Of a stretch of DNA of 64,000 nucleotides, positions 54,737 through 63,923 are shown piece by piece. The DNA lies in NCBI RefSeq assembly GCF_034424315.1, contig NZ_CP139972.1, positions 6,580,501 through 6,644,500 of the forward strand, in the 5' to 3' direction. The translations under genes and the position numbers were made by a program. The DNA comes from Chitinophaga sancti. GTDB lineage: Bacteria > Bacteroidota > Bacteroidia > Chitinophagales > Chitinophagaceae. Position 1 is the stretch's first letter; every line of letters begins with the position of its first letter. A model generated the notes under the pieces. It was given only the letters and a program-made list of their open reading frames with translations, was not told where the DNA came from and did no database searches.

Positions 54737-54799
54737 GGGAGAATGTTGGCGCATTCCCCCCCTGTTTAAATCGAAATAAACCCAGTCTTGGCGGGCTGG
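54737..54799 (+). promoter_or_regulatory. SusC leader hairpins, AATG-TTGGCG-CATT type
   Basis: GAATG (54741-54745) and CATTC (54752-54756) enclose the loop TTGGCG, extended by GGG/CCC. After 23 bases CCAG (54782-54785) pairs with CTGG (54796-54799) around a loop containing TTGGCGG. The same pair of elements (same loop, same AATG/CATT, same TTGGCGG) occurs at 63924-63987. This points to a shared regulatory leader. Confidence 0.65.
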
Positions 54800-54824
54800 A
54801 TTCATCAACTCAATACATTAAATT

Positions 54825-57800
54825 ATGAATTCTACAGTTATGGCTGTTCACAAAAAGTGGACGGCTGGATGGTTGTTTGTAGCACTTTTCCTAACTCTCT
54901 CATTCCCAGCAACTATGTTTGCTGCCACCTATGCTGATATTGTTATCAAGGGAAAGGTTGTCGACGAAACAGGCGAACCTATGCAAGCCGTATCAGTCGC
55001 AATAAAAGGAACACCAAGAGGGACAACAACACAACAGGATGGTTCATTTACCATCACCGCAAATGAAAATGCAACTTTGGTTTTCTCCTTTATTGGTTAT
55101 GCTAACCAGGAAGTTCCTGTTGGCGGACAGGCTACTCTTAGTATTACCATGAAGAAGAATGCGAGCCAACTCGACCAGGTGGTTGTAGTAGGTTATGGTA
55201 CACAACGTAGAAGCCAGGTAGTTGGTTCCGTGAGCTCTGTAAAAGGTGTTGAAATCACCAAGCAGCCTGTATTGACTGCTGCACAGGGTTTACAGGCTAA
55301 AACTCCGGGTGTGCAGGTCACTGCTTCCGGTTCTCCTGGTGCACAGCCTCAGCTGCGTATCCGCGGTGTGAGCTCTGTAACAGGCGATGCTAACCCAATT
55401 TACGTGGTAGATAATGTGATCACTACAGATATCACCAACATCAACAGTTCAGATATCGAATCTATCGAAGTACTGAAAGACGCCTCTTCACAGGCGATCT
55501 ACGGTAGCCGCGCTGGTAATGGTGTGGTATTGGTAACTACCAAGAAAGGTAAATCAGGTAAAATGAAAATCAGCCTGGATGCTTATTCTGGTTTCAGAAC
55601 ACCAACATCCAAAGTGAAAATGGCTGATGGTAAGGCATATGCACAATATTCCAACGAAGCGAATATCCGTGCGAATGCCAGCCCTATCTTTAACCTGGAT
55701 ACTATCAATACTAACACTGACTGGTTCGATCAGATCACCCGCAACGGTATCATTCAGAACTATAATATCAACCTGAGCGGAGGTACTGAAAAAACAACTT
55801 ATTTCTTCAGCGCTGGTTATTTTAAAGATAACGGTATCGTAAAAGGTAACGATTACCAGCGTGGCGTAGTAAGGATCAATAATGAATACAGACCTGCTTC
55901 CTGGATTAAATTTGGTCACAATCTGAACCTGAGCCTTGCTAAATCTAATAATAAGAACAATGAGTTTGGCAATGCTTATCGTATGGCACCTTCTACTCCG
56001 GTTAAGTATGCCGATGGTAGCTGGGGCTTTGAAAAGAACCTGAGTGTGGCAAACCCGGTGGCAGATCTTAATTATACCAATGACTTCCTGAACACACTGA
56101 GACTGCAGGGTAACGTATTCGCTGACGTTTCTCCGATCAAGGGGCTGAACTGGCATAGTAGCTTCAACTTTGACCAACGTCAAAACTATGCTACTAACTA
56201 TACTCCTTCATATAAAATCTGGAGCGGTCAGAAAAATGATACTTCCATCCTGAAGAAGGGTAATGGTAAGAACTTCTATTACGTAATAGATAATAATCTG
56301 ACCTACAATCACACTTTTGAAAACAAACATGAAGTGTCTGTAACTGTTGGTTACTCTGCAGAGCGTAGTAAGGGTGATACCCTGAATGCTTCTGTAAAGG
56401 GCGTGCCTAATAAACGTAACCTGTGGTACCTGAACCAGGGTGACCTGGCCAACGTAGAAATTTATAACTACGGTTTACTTATCCAAAGAGCTTCTGCTTA
56501 TGGTCGTCTGACCTATACCTACGATCGTAAATATAACCTGAGTGGTAGCATTAGAAGAGATGGTTCCAGCAACTTCCCTAGCAGTGAGAAATGGGGAACA
56601 TTCTACTCTGCGGGTGCTTCCTGGATCGTGACAGAAGAAGGATTTATGCAGGATCAACACGTATTTGATGAACTGAAACTGCGTGTTGGTTATGGTCGTG
56701 TAGGTAATGATAACGTGTCTGGCCTGGCGACACTGAATAGTGTTTCAAACACTGAATATTACTATAATTTCGGAGGAACTCCATATGCCCCACTACCTGG
56801 ACTCACTATCGATCAGATCAGAGATGCACGTGCTACCTGGGAGCCAACTACCGGTGTGGATGCGGGTATTGAATTCACCCTGCTGAACAGACAGCTGAGT
56901 GGTAGTGTGAGCTACTATAACAAGCTGACCAGTGCTTACGTGAATGTAACTGTACCGTCTACCCTGGGTGATGCAGACAACACTGTATACTCCAGAGCTG
57001 CTGATATAAGAAATAAAGGTGTGGAAATCAACCTGAACTGGAACAAGAAAGTAAACAAGGATTTCTCTTATTTCATTGGTGGTAACATCACTTTCAACAA
57101 GAACAATGTTGAAAAAGTAAAAGGTAACTTACAGCTGAAAGGTGGTAGCCTTGGTAACGGTAATATCGTAACCTATACTGTGGTTGGAAAAGAAATCGGT
57201 AGCTTCTGGGTATATGAAACAGATGGTATCTACCAGACCCAGGCTGAAATCGACAATTCAGCACACATCACTGGTGCTGCTGTAGGTGATTTCAGATACA
57301 AGGATACTAATGGCGACGGCAGTATCAACGATAAAGACCGTGTGTTCAAAGGATCCTATCAGCCTAAAGTATTCTATGGTATCAATGCTGGTTTCAGCTA
57401 CAAGAAGTTTGACTTCTCTATGGATATGTATGGTAACGCTGGAAACAAAGTATTCAATGGTAAGAAAGCAGTTCGCCTGGGTAATGACAACGTAGAAGCT
57501 AAAGTGGCTACAAACCGCTGGACTTCTACCAATACCGGAACAGCGATTCCAAGAGCATCTAATGCTATTCCAACACCATCTGATTATTTCGTAGAATCAG
57601 GTTCATTCTTCCGTATTAACAATATCACCCTTGGTTATACTGTGCCTGTAAACAGCTGGGCAGGAATCAACAATTTGCGCATATTTGCGACTGCACAAAA
57701 CCCGGTAATCTTCAAGAAGTATAGTGGTTATACTCCTGAATTACCAGGTACAGCTATTGCTTCCGGTATAGAACTGAACATCTATCCGGTAACAACTACT

Positions 57801-57830
57801 TACACCGCTGGTTTTAATCTTACTTTCTAA
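54825..57830 (+). CDS. SusC/RagA-family TonB-linked outer-membrane transporter
   Basis: 1001 residues. The signal peptide ends near MFAATYA. A carboxypeptidase-regulatory-like domain (about 40-115, GKVVDETGEPMQAVSVAIKG) precedes the TonB box-like VVVVGYGTQRRSQVVGSVSS, the plug (AQGLQAKTPGVQVTASGSPG) and the barrel, which ends FNLTF. With the following SusD it imports oligosaccharides across the outer membrane. The neighbouring GH144-like enzymes suggest beta-1,2-glucan oligosaccharides as cargo. The long structured leader upstream suggests post-transcriptional control. Confidence 0.95.
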   Translation: MNSTVMAVHKKWTAGWLFVALFLTLSFPATMFAATYADIVIKGKVVDETGEPMQAVSVAIKGTPRGTTTQQDGSFTITANENATLVFSFIGYANQEVPVGGQATLSITMKKNASQLDQVVVVGYGTQRRSQVVGSVSSVKGVEITKQPVLTAAQGLQAKTPGVQVTASGSPGAQPQLRIRGVSSVTGDANPIYVVDNVITTDITNINSSDIESIEVLKDASSQAIYGSRAGNGVVLVTTKKGKSGKMKISLDAYSGFRTPTSKVKMADGKAYAQYSNEANIRANASPIFNLDTINTNTDWFDQITRNGIIQNYNINLSGGTEKTTYFFSAGYFKDNGIVKGNDYQRGVVRINNEYRPASWIKFGHNLNLSLAKSNNKNNEFGNAYRMAPSTPVKYADGSWGFEKNLSVANPVADLNYTNDFLNTLRLQGNVFADVSPIKGLNWHSSFNFDQRQNYATNYTPSYKIWSGQKNDTSILKKGNGKNFYYVIDNNLTYNHTFENKHEVSVTVGYSAERSKGDTLNASVKGVPNKRNLWYLNQGDLANVEIYNYGLLIQRASAYGRLTYTYDRKYNLSGSIRRDGSSNFPSSEKWGTFYSAGASWIVTEEGFMQDQHVFDELKLRVGYGRVGNDNVSGLATLNSVSNTEYYYNFGGTPYAPLPGLTIDQIRDARATWEPTTGVDAGIEFTLLNRQLSGSVSYYNKLTSAYVNVTVPSTLGDADNTVYSRAADIRNKGVEINLNWNKKVNKDFSYFIGGNITFNKNNVEKVKGNLQLKGGSLGNGNIVTYTVVGKEIGSFWVYETDGIYQTQAEIDNSAHITGAAVGDFRYKDTNGDGSINDKDRVFKGSYQPKVFYGINAGFSYKKFDFSMDMYGNAGNKVFNGKKAVRLGNDNVEAKVATNRWTSTNTGTAIPRASNAIPTPSDYFVESGSFFRINNITLGYTVPVNSWAGINNLRIFATAQNPVIFKKYSGYTPELPGTAIASGIELNIYPVTTTYTAGFNLTF

Positions 57831-57849
57831 TCGTCTAAATGTGTGATAT

Positions 57850-59355
57850 ATGAAAAAGTTTAGTTTATTCATCATAACTGCAGGGGCTGTGGCGATCTCT
57901 ATGAGTGCCTGCAAAAAAGACTGGTTGAACCCTGATGTGGAAAATCAGTTGGCTACAAGTGACTCTATTTATACTGATAATAGCAACGCGACCAAATTTA
58001 CCACCGCATGTTATACTAACCTGCTTACATGGGCTGAGTCCAGCTTTGCATGGGTGGGTCTGAGCAGCATTACTTCTGATGATGCTGATAAAGGTAGTTC
58101 CTCTGGTGACAACGGTTCCGATAAGGATCAGCTGGATGCTATCACTTATACTTCCACTTCAGGTAGCCTGAACGATGGATGGAAAGGAAACTATCAGGGT
58201 GTATCTAACTGTAATGTGGCTTTGCAACAGATTCCACTGTTCACTAAGCTGGATGCAGCAACAGCTACACAACTGAAGGGTGAAGCCCGCTTCCTGAGAG
58301 CCTATTACTACTTTAACCTGGTGAGAATGTTTGGTAACATTCCGTTAGTGGATACAGTGTTAAATGCTGATGATCCTGCTTCTTTGTTAAAAGGTAATAC
58401 GCAGGTTGCTCCTTCTGTCATCTATGCATTCATAGAGTCAGATCTGAACTATGCAATCAGTGTGCTCCCTACTGTTGATAACCAGGCTGCAAAAGACATC
58501 GGTCGTGCAAACAAAGGTGCTGCTACTGCACTGCTGGCAAAAGTAAGCCTGTATGAAAAGAAATACCAACAGGCATATGACCTGACTACCCAGATCATCA
58601 GTGGTGCTGTAGGTTCCTATGCACTGGTAAGCGACTATAGCAAAATCTGGCGCGAAGTTGGCGAAAACAGCACTGAGTCACTGTTCGAAGTACAGGCTAA
58701 ATCTGGTAGCCCTAAAGCCGGTGTACAACAGTACACTGTGATACAGTCAATGCGTGGTGCTACTTTCGCTGGTGTAACTACCGCTGTAACAGGATGGGGT
58801 TTCAATACGCCTAGCGAGGACCTGGATAACTCATACGAAGCCGGTGACCTGCGTAAGAAAGCAACTATCATTCATGTAGGTGATACCCTGTTTGATGGTG
58901 TAATCCTGAAAAGCGCAGTAAACCAACGCTACAACTATAAAGCATATGTAAGTGCAACACAGGAAAACTATAGCGGCGATGCAGATCTGACTAACAAGAA
59001 TGTACGTATCCTCCGCATGGGTGATATCTACCTGATCAATGCAGAAGCTGCAAATGAACTGGGTAATACTGCTACAGCAATTACTGATGTGAATAAGATC
59101 CGCAACCGTGCCAGCCTGGGAAATACTACCGCCTCTACACAGAGCGATCTGCGTACTGCAATCTGGAACGAAAGAAGATGGGAACTGGCAATGGAACATG
59201 ACCGCTTCTTCGATCTGATCAGACAAGGTCGTGCCGGTACTGTACTGCGTGCATTAGGTAAAAAATTTGTTGATGGTAAGAATGAAGTCTTCCCAATTCC
59301 GGAAACTGAAATCAGTGCAAGTGGTAATGCATTAAAACAGAATACAGGATACTAA
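57850..59355 (+). CDS. SusD/RagB-family surface glycan-binding lipoprotein
   Basis: 501 residues with lipobox SMSAC (cysteine 21). The SusD fold has TPR-like helices, with the typical LKGEARFLRAYYYFNLVRMF early and RNRASLGNTTASTQSDLRTA later. The family signature near the end is WNERRWELAMEHDRFFDLIR with RQGRAGTVL. SusD caps the SusC barrel and binds glycan at the surface. It starts 19 bases after SusC, and its stop overlaps the next gene's start (TAATG at 59353). Confidence 0.95.
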   Translation: MKKFSLFIITAGAVAISMSACKKDWLNPDVENQLATSDSIYTDNSNATKFTTACYTNLLTWAESSFAWVGLSSITSDDADKGSSSGDNGSDKDQLDAITYTSTSGSLNDGWKGNYQGVSNCNVALQQIPLFTKLDAATATQLKGEARFLRAYYYFNLVRMFGNIPLVDTVLNADDPASLLKGNTQVAPSVIYAFIESDLNYAISVLPTVDNQAAKDIGRANKGAATALLAKVSLYEKKYQQAYDLTTQIISGAVGSYALVSDYSKIWREVGENSTESLFEVQAKSGSPKAGVQQYTVIQSMRGATFAGVTTAVTGWGFNTPSEDLDNSYEAGDLRKKATIIHVGDTLFDGVILKSAVNQRYNYKAYVSATQENYSGDADLTNKNVRILRMGDIYLINAEAANELGNTATAITDVNKIRNRASLGNTTASTQSDLRTAIWNERRWELAMEHDRFFDLIRQGRAGTVLRALGKKFVDGKNEVFPIPETEISASGNALKQNTGY

Positions 59356-60941
59356 TGAAGCCTTTATTAGTGGTCACCTACAGCTTACTCCTGCTCTGGA
59401 CAGCTGCTGGTTGTAAAAAAGAGCAAAAAGTTACGGAGTCCCCACAGGACTCCGTAACTACTTCTATACCTGATCTCACCATCCTGAATGAGGTGCAGAA
59501 AGCCAGCTTTGGGTACTTTTGGGATGGAGCACATGCCGGCTCAGGAATGGCTTTAGAGCGCAGCAGTAGCGGAGATGTAGTCACTACAGGAGGAACGGGT
59601 TTTGGTATCGCTGGTATTGTTACAGCTACATCCAGGGGATGGATCTCCCGCACTGATGCCATCAGCCGCTTACGTACCATCTGCTATTTCCTGCAGGATG
59701 CAAACCGTTTTCATGGTGCCTGGCCACATTGGCTCAATGGCGCTACAGGAAAAGTGGTTCCTTTCAGTACCTATGATAACGGTGGCGACCTGGTAGAAAC
59801 GGCATTCTTAGTAAACGGGCTGCTCATTGCCCGTGCTTACTTCACCGGTGCTGATACGGCAGAAACCAATCTCCGGAAAAAGATCACGACCCTTTATGAA
59901 GGCGTAGAGTGGGATTGGTACGCCAGCAAGGGAGATCATAAACTCTACTGGCACTGGAGCCCGGACCACGACTGGGCAATGAATCTGCCTATTTCTGGTT
60001 GGAATGAAGCCCTCATCACTTATGTGCTGGCAGTTGCTTCTCCTACTCACCCAATTGATGCCAGCGTTTATAATAACACCTGGATCACTTCCGGCTTTGG
60101 CGTACAAAAAACTTATCAGGGTTACACCGTCTCAATTTCAGGTAATGAATACATCGGGCCATTGTTTTTCTCTCATTATTCTTTTATTGGTTTAGACCCA
60201 CGCCAGCTGGAAGATAGTTACACCAACTACTGGCAGCAGGCTGTGAAGCATGTATTGATCAACAGATCCTATTGTATTTATGGATCTCCGGTCAACTATA
60301 ATTACAGTGAAACCTTGTGGGGCCTGACAGCCAGCGATGGTCCTGATGGCTACAATGCATTTCAGCCTGCCAGTGACAATGGAACGATAGCGCCCACAGC
60401 AGCCTTATCTTCTATCGCTTACACACCTTACTATTCAATGCAGGTGATGCGTAATCTGTATGAAAACAAGAAAACCTTATACGGTAAATATGGTTTTTAT
60501 GATGCGCTGAATGTAAGCCGAAACTGGATGGATAAGGAATACCTGGCTATCGACCAGGGGCCTATCGTAGCGATGATAGAAAACTATCGCAGCGGTCTGT
60601 TGTGGAACCTGTTCATGAATATCGCTGAGATAAAGACAGCGCTGACGCAACTAGGATTTCATACGCCAGTGCGCAGTACAGGGTTTTACTTATCGGTTCC
60701 TGAAGTAGAAAACAAAGTGGTAGATTTGATTAAACATCCGGATGCTGCTACTTATCAGCTGGATGTGTTCATGAGCACTGCAGGTACTTTTACACTTGAA
60801 AAAGCAGATGGTACTGTAGTGAGCACATCGCCGGTGAATGCAGGTAGTACAAAGGTTACATTCAATACCTCCGTGGGAAAATATATAGCACGGCTAAAAG
60901 GTAGTTCAGATAATATAACACAGGTAGTTCAACTTCACTAA
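59355..60941 (+). CDS. GH144-like glycoside hydrolase with C-terminal beta domain, lipoprotein
   Basis: 528 residues with lipobox TAAGC (cysteine 20). The (alpha/alpha)6-barrel 'glucoamylase family' domain (about 40-445) contains ASFGYFWDGAHAGSGMALER, RFHGAWPHWLNGATGKVVPF, NGGDLVETAFLVNGLLIARA, LYWHWSPDHDWAMNLPISGW and the final LAIDQGPIVAMIENYRSGLL. This family includes endo-beta-1,2-glucanases (GH144, founded on a Chitinophaga enzyme). A beta-sandwich of about 80 residues follows, as seen in other glycan-active lipoproteins. It probably cuts the polysaccharide at the cell surface. Substrate assignment is by family and context. Confidence 0.85.
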   Translation: MKPLLVVTYSLLLLWTAAGCKKEQKVTESPQDSVTTSIPDLTILNEVQKASFGYFWDGAHAGSGMALERSSSGDVVTTGGTGFGIAGIVTATSRGWISRTDAISRLRTICYFLQDANRFHGAWPHWLNGATGKVVPFSTYDNGGDLVETAFLVNGLLIARAYFTGADTAETNLRKKITTLYEGVEWDWYASKGDHKLYWHWSPDHDWAMNLPISGWNEALITYVLAVASPTHPIDASVYNNTWITSGFGVQKTYQGYTVSISGNEYIGPLFFSHYSFIGLDPRQLEDSYTNYWQQAVKHVLINRSYCIYGSPVNYNYSETLWGLTASDGPDGYNAFQPASDNGTIAPTAALSSIAYTPYYSMQVMRNLYENKKTLYGKYGFYDALNVSRNWMDKEYLAIDQGPIVAMIENYRSGLLWNLFMNIAEIKTALTQLGFHTPVRSTGFYLSVPEVENKVVDLIKHPDAATYQLDVFMSTAGTFTLEKADGTVVSTSPVNAGSTKVTFNTSVGKYIARLKGSSDNITQVVQLH

Positions 60942-60942
60942 C

Positions 60943-62301
60943 ATGAGAACATTATTATTTGCAGGGTTACTTGTTATGATGGCAAATACAGGTTGTCATC
61001 AGGCAAACAAATCCGCTTCAAAAGACACATTGGTAGATACAACATTGACTACCGATTCTATTTTCAACCTAGTAGAAAAGCAAACTTTCGGGTACTTCTG
61101 GGATGGGGCAGAGCCGCATAGCGGACTTGCCAGGGAGCGCTATCATGTAGATGGCGACTATCCGGAGCATGATCAGAATGTGGTTACCACCGGTGGTTCA
61201 GGATTCGGTATCATGTCTATCCTGGTTGGTATAGAAAGAGGGTATATCACCCGTCAGCAGGGTTTTGAACGCTTAGCCCATATTGCTGACTTCTTGGAAA
61301 AGGCGGATCGTTTTCACGGTGCATGGCCTCACTGGATGTATGGTGAGACCGGTAAGGTAAAACCTTTCGGACAGAAAGATAATGGGGGTGATTTGGTGGA
61401 AACAGCATTTATGATGCAGGGCATGTTGTGCGTAAGGCAGTATTTTGCCAATGGCAATGAGCAGGAAAAAGCACTGGCTGCAAAGATCAATAAGCTTTGG
61501 GAAGGGGTAGAATGGAGCTGGTATCGGAATGGTAAAAACGTATTGTACTGGCATTGGTCTCCAACCTACGAATGGCAGATGAACTTTGCTGTGACAGGGT
61601 ATAATGAGTGCCTGATTATGTATGTACTGGCAGCATCTTCACCAAGCTATAGTATTCCTGCTGAGGTATATCATGAAGGATGGGCGAAAGATGGTAAGAT
61701 CCGGGATAGTGTAAATGCATATGGCTATACGCTGAAACTGCATCACAATTATGCACGTGAATTAGGTGGTCCATTGTTCTGGGCGCATTATTCTTATCTG
61801 GCCCTGGATCCTCATGGATTGAAAGATAAATACGCGGATTACTGGGAGCACAATGTAAACCAGGTACTGATTGACAGGGCATGGTGTCTTGAAAATCCTA
61901 AGCATTTTAAAGGGTATGGTCCTGATAGCTGGGGCCTGACTGCGAGTTATTCTGTAAATGGATATGCGGCGCATGCACCGGGTAAGGAAACAGATCTGGG
62001 CGTAATTTCACCTACTGCGGCATTGTCTTCCATGCCTTATACACCTGAGTATTCAAAACAGGCAATGGTGCATTGGTATAAGAATTATAACGGGAAACTG
62101 TTTGGTAAGTATGGGTTTTATGATGCATTTAGTGAGACTGATAACTGGTATCCACAGAAGTATCTGGCCATCGATCAGGGGCCGGAAGTTGTGATGATGG
62201 AGAATTATAGAAGTGGCTTGTTGTGGAAGCTGTTTATGAGTTGCCCTGAGGTGCAGGGTGGCTTGAAGAAATTAGGCTTCGAGAGTCCATATATAAAGTA
62301 A
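60943..62301 (+). CDS. GH144-like glycoside hydrolase, second copy
   Basis: 452 residues with lipobox ANTGC (cysteine 18), starting one base after the previous stop. The same domain is present without the C-terminal beta-sandwich. Matching blocks are QTFGYFWDGAEPHSGLARER, DRFHGAWPHWMYGETGKVKP, NGGDLVETAFMMQGMLCVRQ, LYWHWSPTYEWQMNFAVTGY and LAIDQGPEVVMMENYRSGLL. It differs from the first copy by a longer early loop and by the extra HHNYARELGGPLFWAHYSYL segment. Two tandem members suggest a division between surface and periplasm or between long and short substrates. Confidence 0.87.
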   Translation: MRTLLFAGLLVMMANTGCHQANKSASKDTLVDTTLTTDSIFNLVEKQTFGYFWDGAEPHSGLARERYHVDGDYPEHDQNVVTTGGSGFGIMSILVGIERGYITRQQGFERLAHIADFLEKADRFHGAWPHWMYGETGKVKPFGQKDNGGDLVETAFMMQGMLCVRQYFANGNEQEKALAAKINKLWEGVEWSWYRNGKNVLYWHWSPTYEWQMNFAVTGYNECLIMYVLAASSPSYSIPAEVYHEGWAKDGKIRDSVNAYGYTLKLHHNYARELGGPLFWAHYSYLALDPHGLKDKYADYWEHNVNQVLIDRAWCLENPKHFKGYGPDSWGLTASYSVNGYAAHAPGKETDLGVISPTAALSSMPYTPEYSKQAMVHWYKNYNGKLFGKYGFYDAFSETDNWYPQKYLAIDQGPEVVMMENYRSGLLWKLFMSCPEVQGGLKKLGFESPYIK

Positions 62302-62334
62302 TTGAACAAGTGCTGGAAGATTAATTCCCGTTCC

Positions 62335-62377
62335 CGATGGGCAGTGTGGCAGAATGCACACTGCCCATCGTTTTTTA
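62335..62377. terminator. Terminator between the PUL enzymes and the ROK gene
   Basis: CGATGGGCAGTGTG (62335-62348) pairs perfectly with CACACTGCCCATCG (62357-62370) and six T follow. It serves the + strand PUL operon and overlaps the stop of the convergent ROK gene. Confidence 0.9.
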
Positions 62378-63601
62378 ATTGAATAATCTTTTTCTTATTA
62401 ACATGCAGGCACCAATTACGCCTGCTTTATCCCCCAATTGAGACAGCCGCAATTTCGTATCGCTATTCACCAGGCTCAAACTGAACTTCTTGATCGCACT
62501 CTTCACCGGCAAATACAAATTATCTCCCGTTGTCGCCATACAACCTCCCAGGATAATCAACTCGGGATTAAAAACATTGATCAACACCGCTATTGCTTTC
62601 CCTAACTTTTCTCCGATCTCTTCTATCAGTTCCATCGCCAGGGTGTCATCATTTATGGCTGCATCAATGATATCTTCCATTGTGATATCTTCCATTTTTT
62701 TCACCTTCGCTGTTACTGAAGATGTAGCACCTGATTTCAATCTTTTGATAAAAAGATCTGCCAGGGCTCTTCCCGAGGTTTCTGTTTCCAGGCAACCCTT
62801 TTTGCCACACCTGCAAATGATCTCATTCTGGAAGAAGGGTATATGCCCAAATTCTCCGGCATAACCAGACTTGCCATAATACAGTTCCCCATTGATCATG
62901 ATGCCCACAGCGATCCCATAATCAATATTTACAAACAGCGCATTTTCTTCCCCCTGCACGGCACCGCTTGTAAACTCTCCATATGCCATTGCACGGGTAT
63001 CATTCTCCAGGAAAGTCGGGATGCCTATCCGCTTTTCCATGATCTTACTAAGGGGTTCCCTGGAGAAGTTAAAATAACTATGACTCTGCCCTGTTTTACA
63101 GTTGATCCTTCCTGTCAGGTTAATACCTACACCCAGGATCTTTCCGGGCTTCATTTTCTGTGCAGTAATAAATGCCTTTATGATCTTGCATAGCTCATCC
63201 AGTGATGCCTGGGTATTCTCCAATGCATAAGGGATATTATCCTTAAACCTGATCAGGTTCTTCCTGAAATCAAGTAAACCAATATTCACATGATTATTCT
63301 TCACTTCCACACCCACAAAGAATCCGCAGTCCGATGCAAGGCCATATATATTCGGTCTTCGTCCGATAGACGCAGATTCTGTTTTGCCATAATCTTTGAC
63401 AAGACCTGTTTCTATCAGTTCTGTAATTAGTAAGGTGATCTTAGGGGTACTGGCGTTTAGAATTTTACCTAAATCAGTAATTGTGGCATTACCTTCATTA
63501 GTAAAATGTGACAGAATTTCTTTTTTCAGCGAAAGATTCTTATATGCTACACCAGTTATATCCCCATTTTGTATCTCGGCTAAAAGATTGTGCTGGGCCA
63601 T
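62375..63601 (-). CDS. ROK-family transcriptional regulator
   Basis: 408 residues. A winged-helix DNA-binding domain (about 25-90, NATITDLGKILNASTPKITL, then SIGRRPNIYGL) is followed by the ROK kinase-like domain with FFVGVEVKNNHVNIGLLDFR, NDTRAMAYGEF and GYAGEFGHIPF. The zinc motif CRCGKKGCLETETSG is also present. NagC/Mlc-like ROK proteins repress sugar operons and respond to sugars or sugar phosphates. It lies convergent to the SusCD-GH144 operon and divergent from whatever follows the window. It is the likely local regulator, though many PULs use other regulators. Confidence 0.93.
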   Translation of the reverse strand: MAQHNLLAEIQNGDITGVAYKNLSLKKEILSHFTNEGNATITDLGKILNASTPKITLLITELIETGLVKDYGKTESASIGRRPNIYGLASDCGFFVGVEVKNNHVNIGLLDFRKNLIRFKDNIPYALENTQASLDELCKIIKAFITAQKMKPGKILGVGINLTGRINCKTGQSHSYFNFSREPLSKIMEKRIGIPTFLENDTRAMAYGEFTSGAVQGEENALFVNIDYGIAVGIMINGELYYGKSGYAGEFGHIPFFQNEIICRCGKKGCLETETSGRALADLFIKRLKSGATSSVTAKVKKMEDITMEDIIDAAINDDTLAMELIEEIGEKLGKAIAVLINVFNPELIILGGCMATTGDNLYLPVKSAIKKFSLSLVNSDTKLRLSQLGDKAGVIGACMLIRKRLFN

Positions 63602-63879
63602 TATTTGAATTGTGAATCGGTAAAAATATAGAAATTCCTATGGAGGCAAAACCGCGCTATTAATAATTAATCATCTGAATTGAACCTGAGTTTATTTCGT
63701 TTTTTCCGCTAGTCGAAGTTAATTAATAAATTTTCTTATTAATTAGGAAATGTTAAAATAATTTTTTTAAATTTGAAAAAAGCATAAAGGAAAAAGAGAA
63801 TCTAAACCAAAAGTAGTATTTACGTTAACAATGAAAAACTAATTCCTCTTTATACTATAAAAAATAAACAATGATTAAT
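63602..63879. other. AT-rich region upstream of the ROK gene
   Basis: About 280 very AT-rich bases (GAATTGAACCTGAG, then long A/T runs). They probably contain promoters for the ROK gene and for the rightward gene beyond the window. I see no gene or long repeat. Confidence 0.4.
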
Positions 63880-63896
63880 ACCTGATCACATCAGGT
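63880..63896. promoter_or_regulatory. Palindrome, possible ROK operator
   Basis: ACCTGAT-CAC-ATCAGGT is a perfect 7-base inverted repeat with a three-base centre, 280 bases upstream of the ROK start and 28 bases before the leader hairpin at 63924. It could be an operator for the ROK regulator or the 5' part of the leader RNA. Confidence 0.45.
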
Positions 63897-63923
63897 GCAA
63901 CTTTAGGGGGTGACCAAAAAAAA

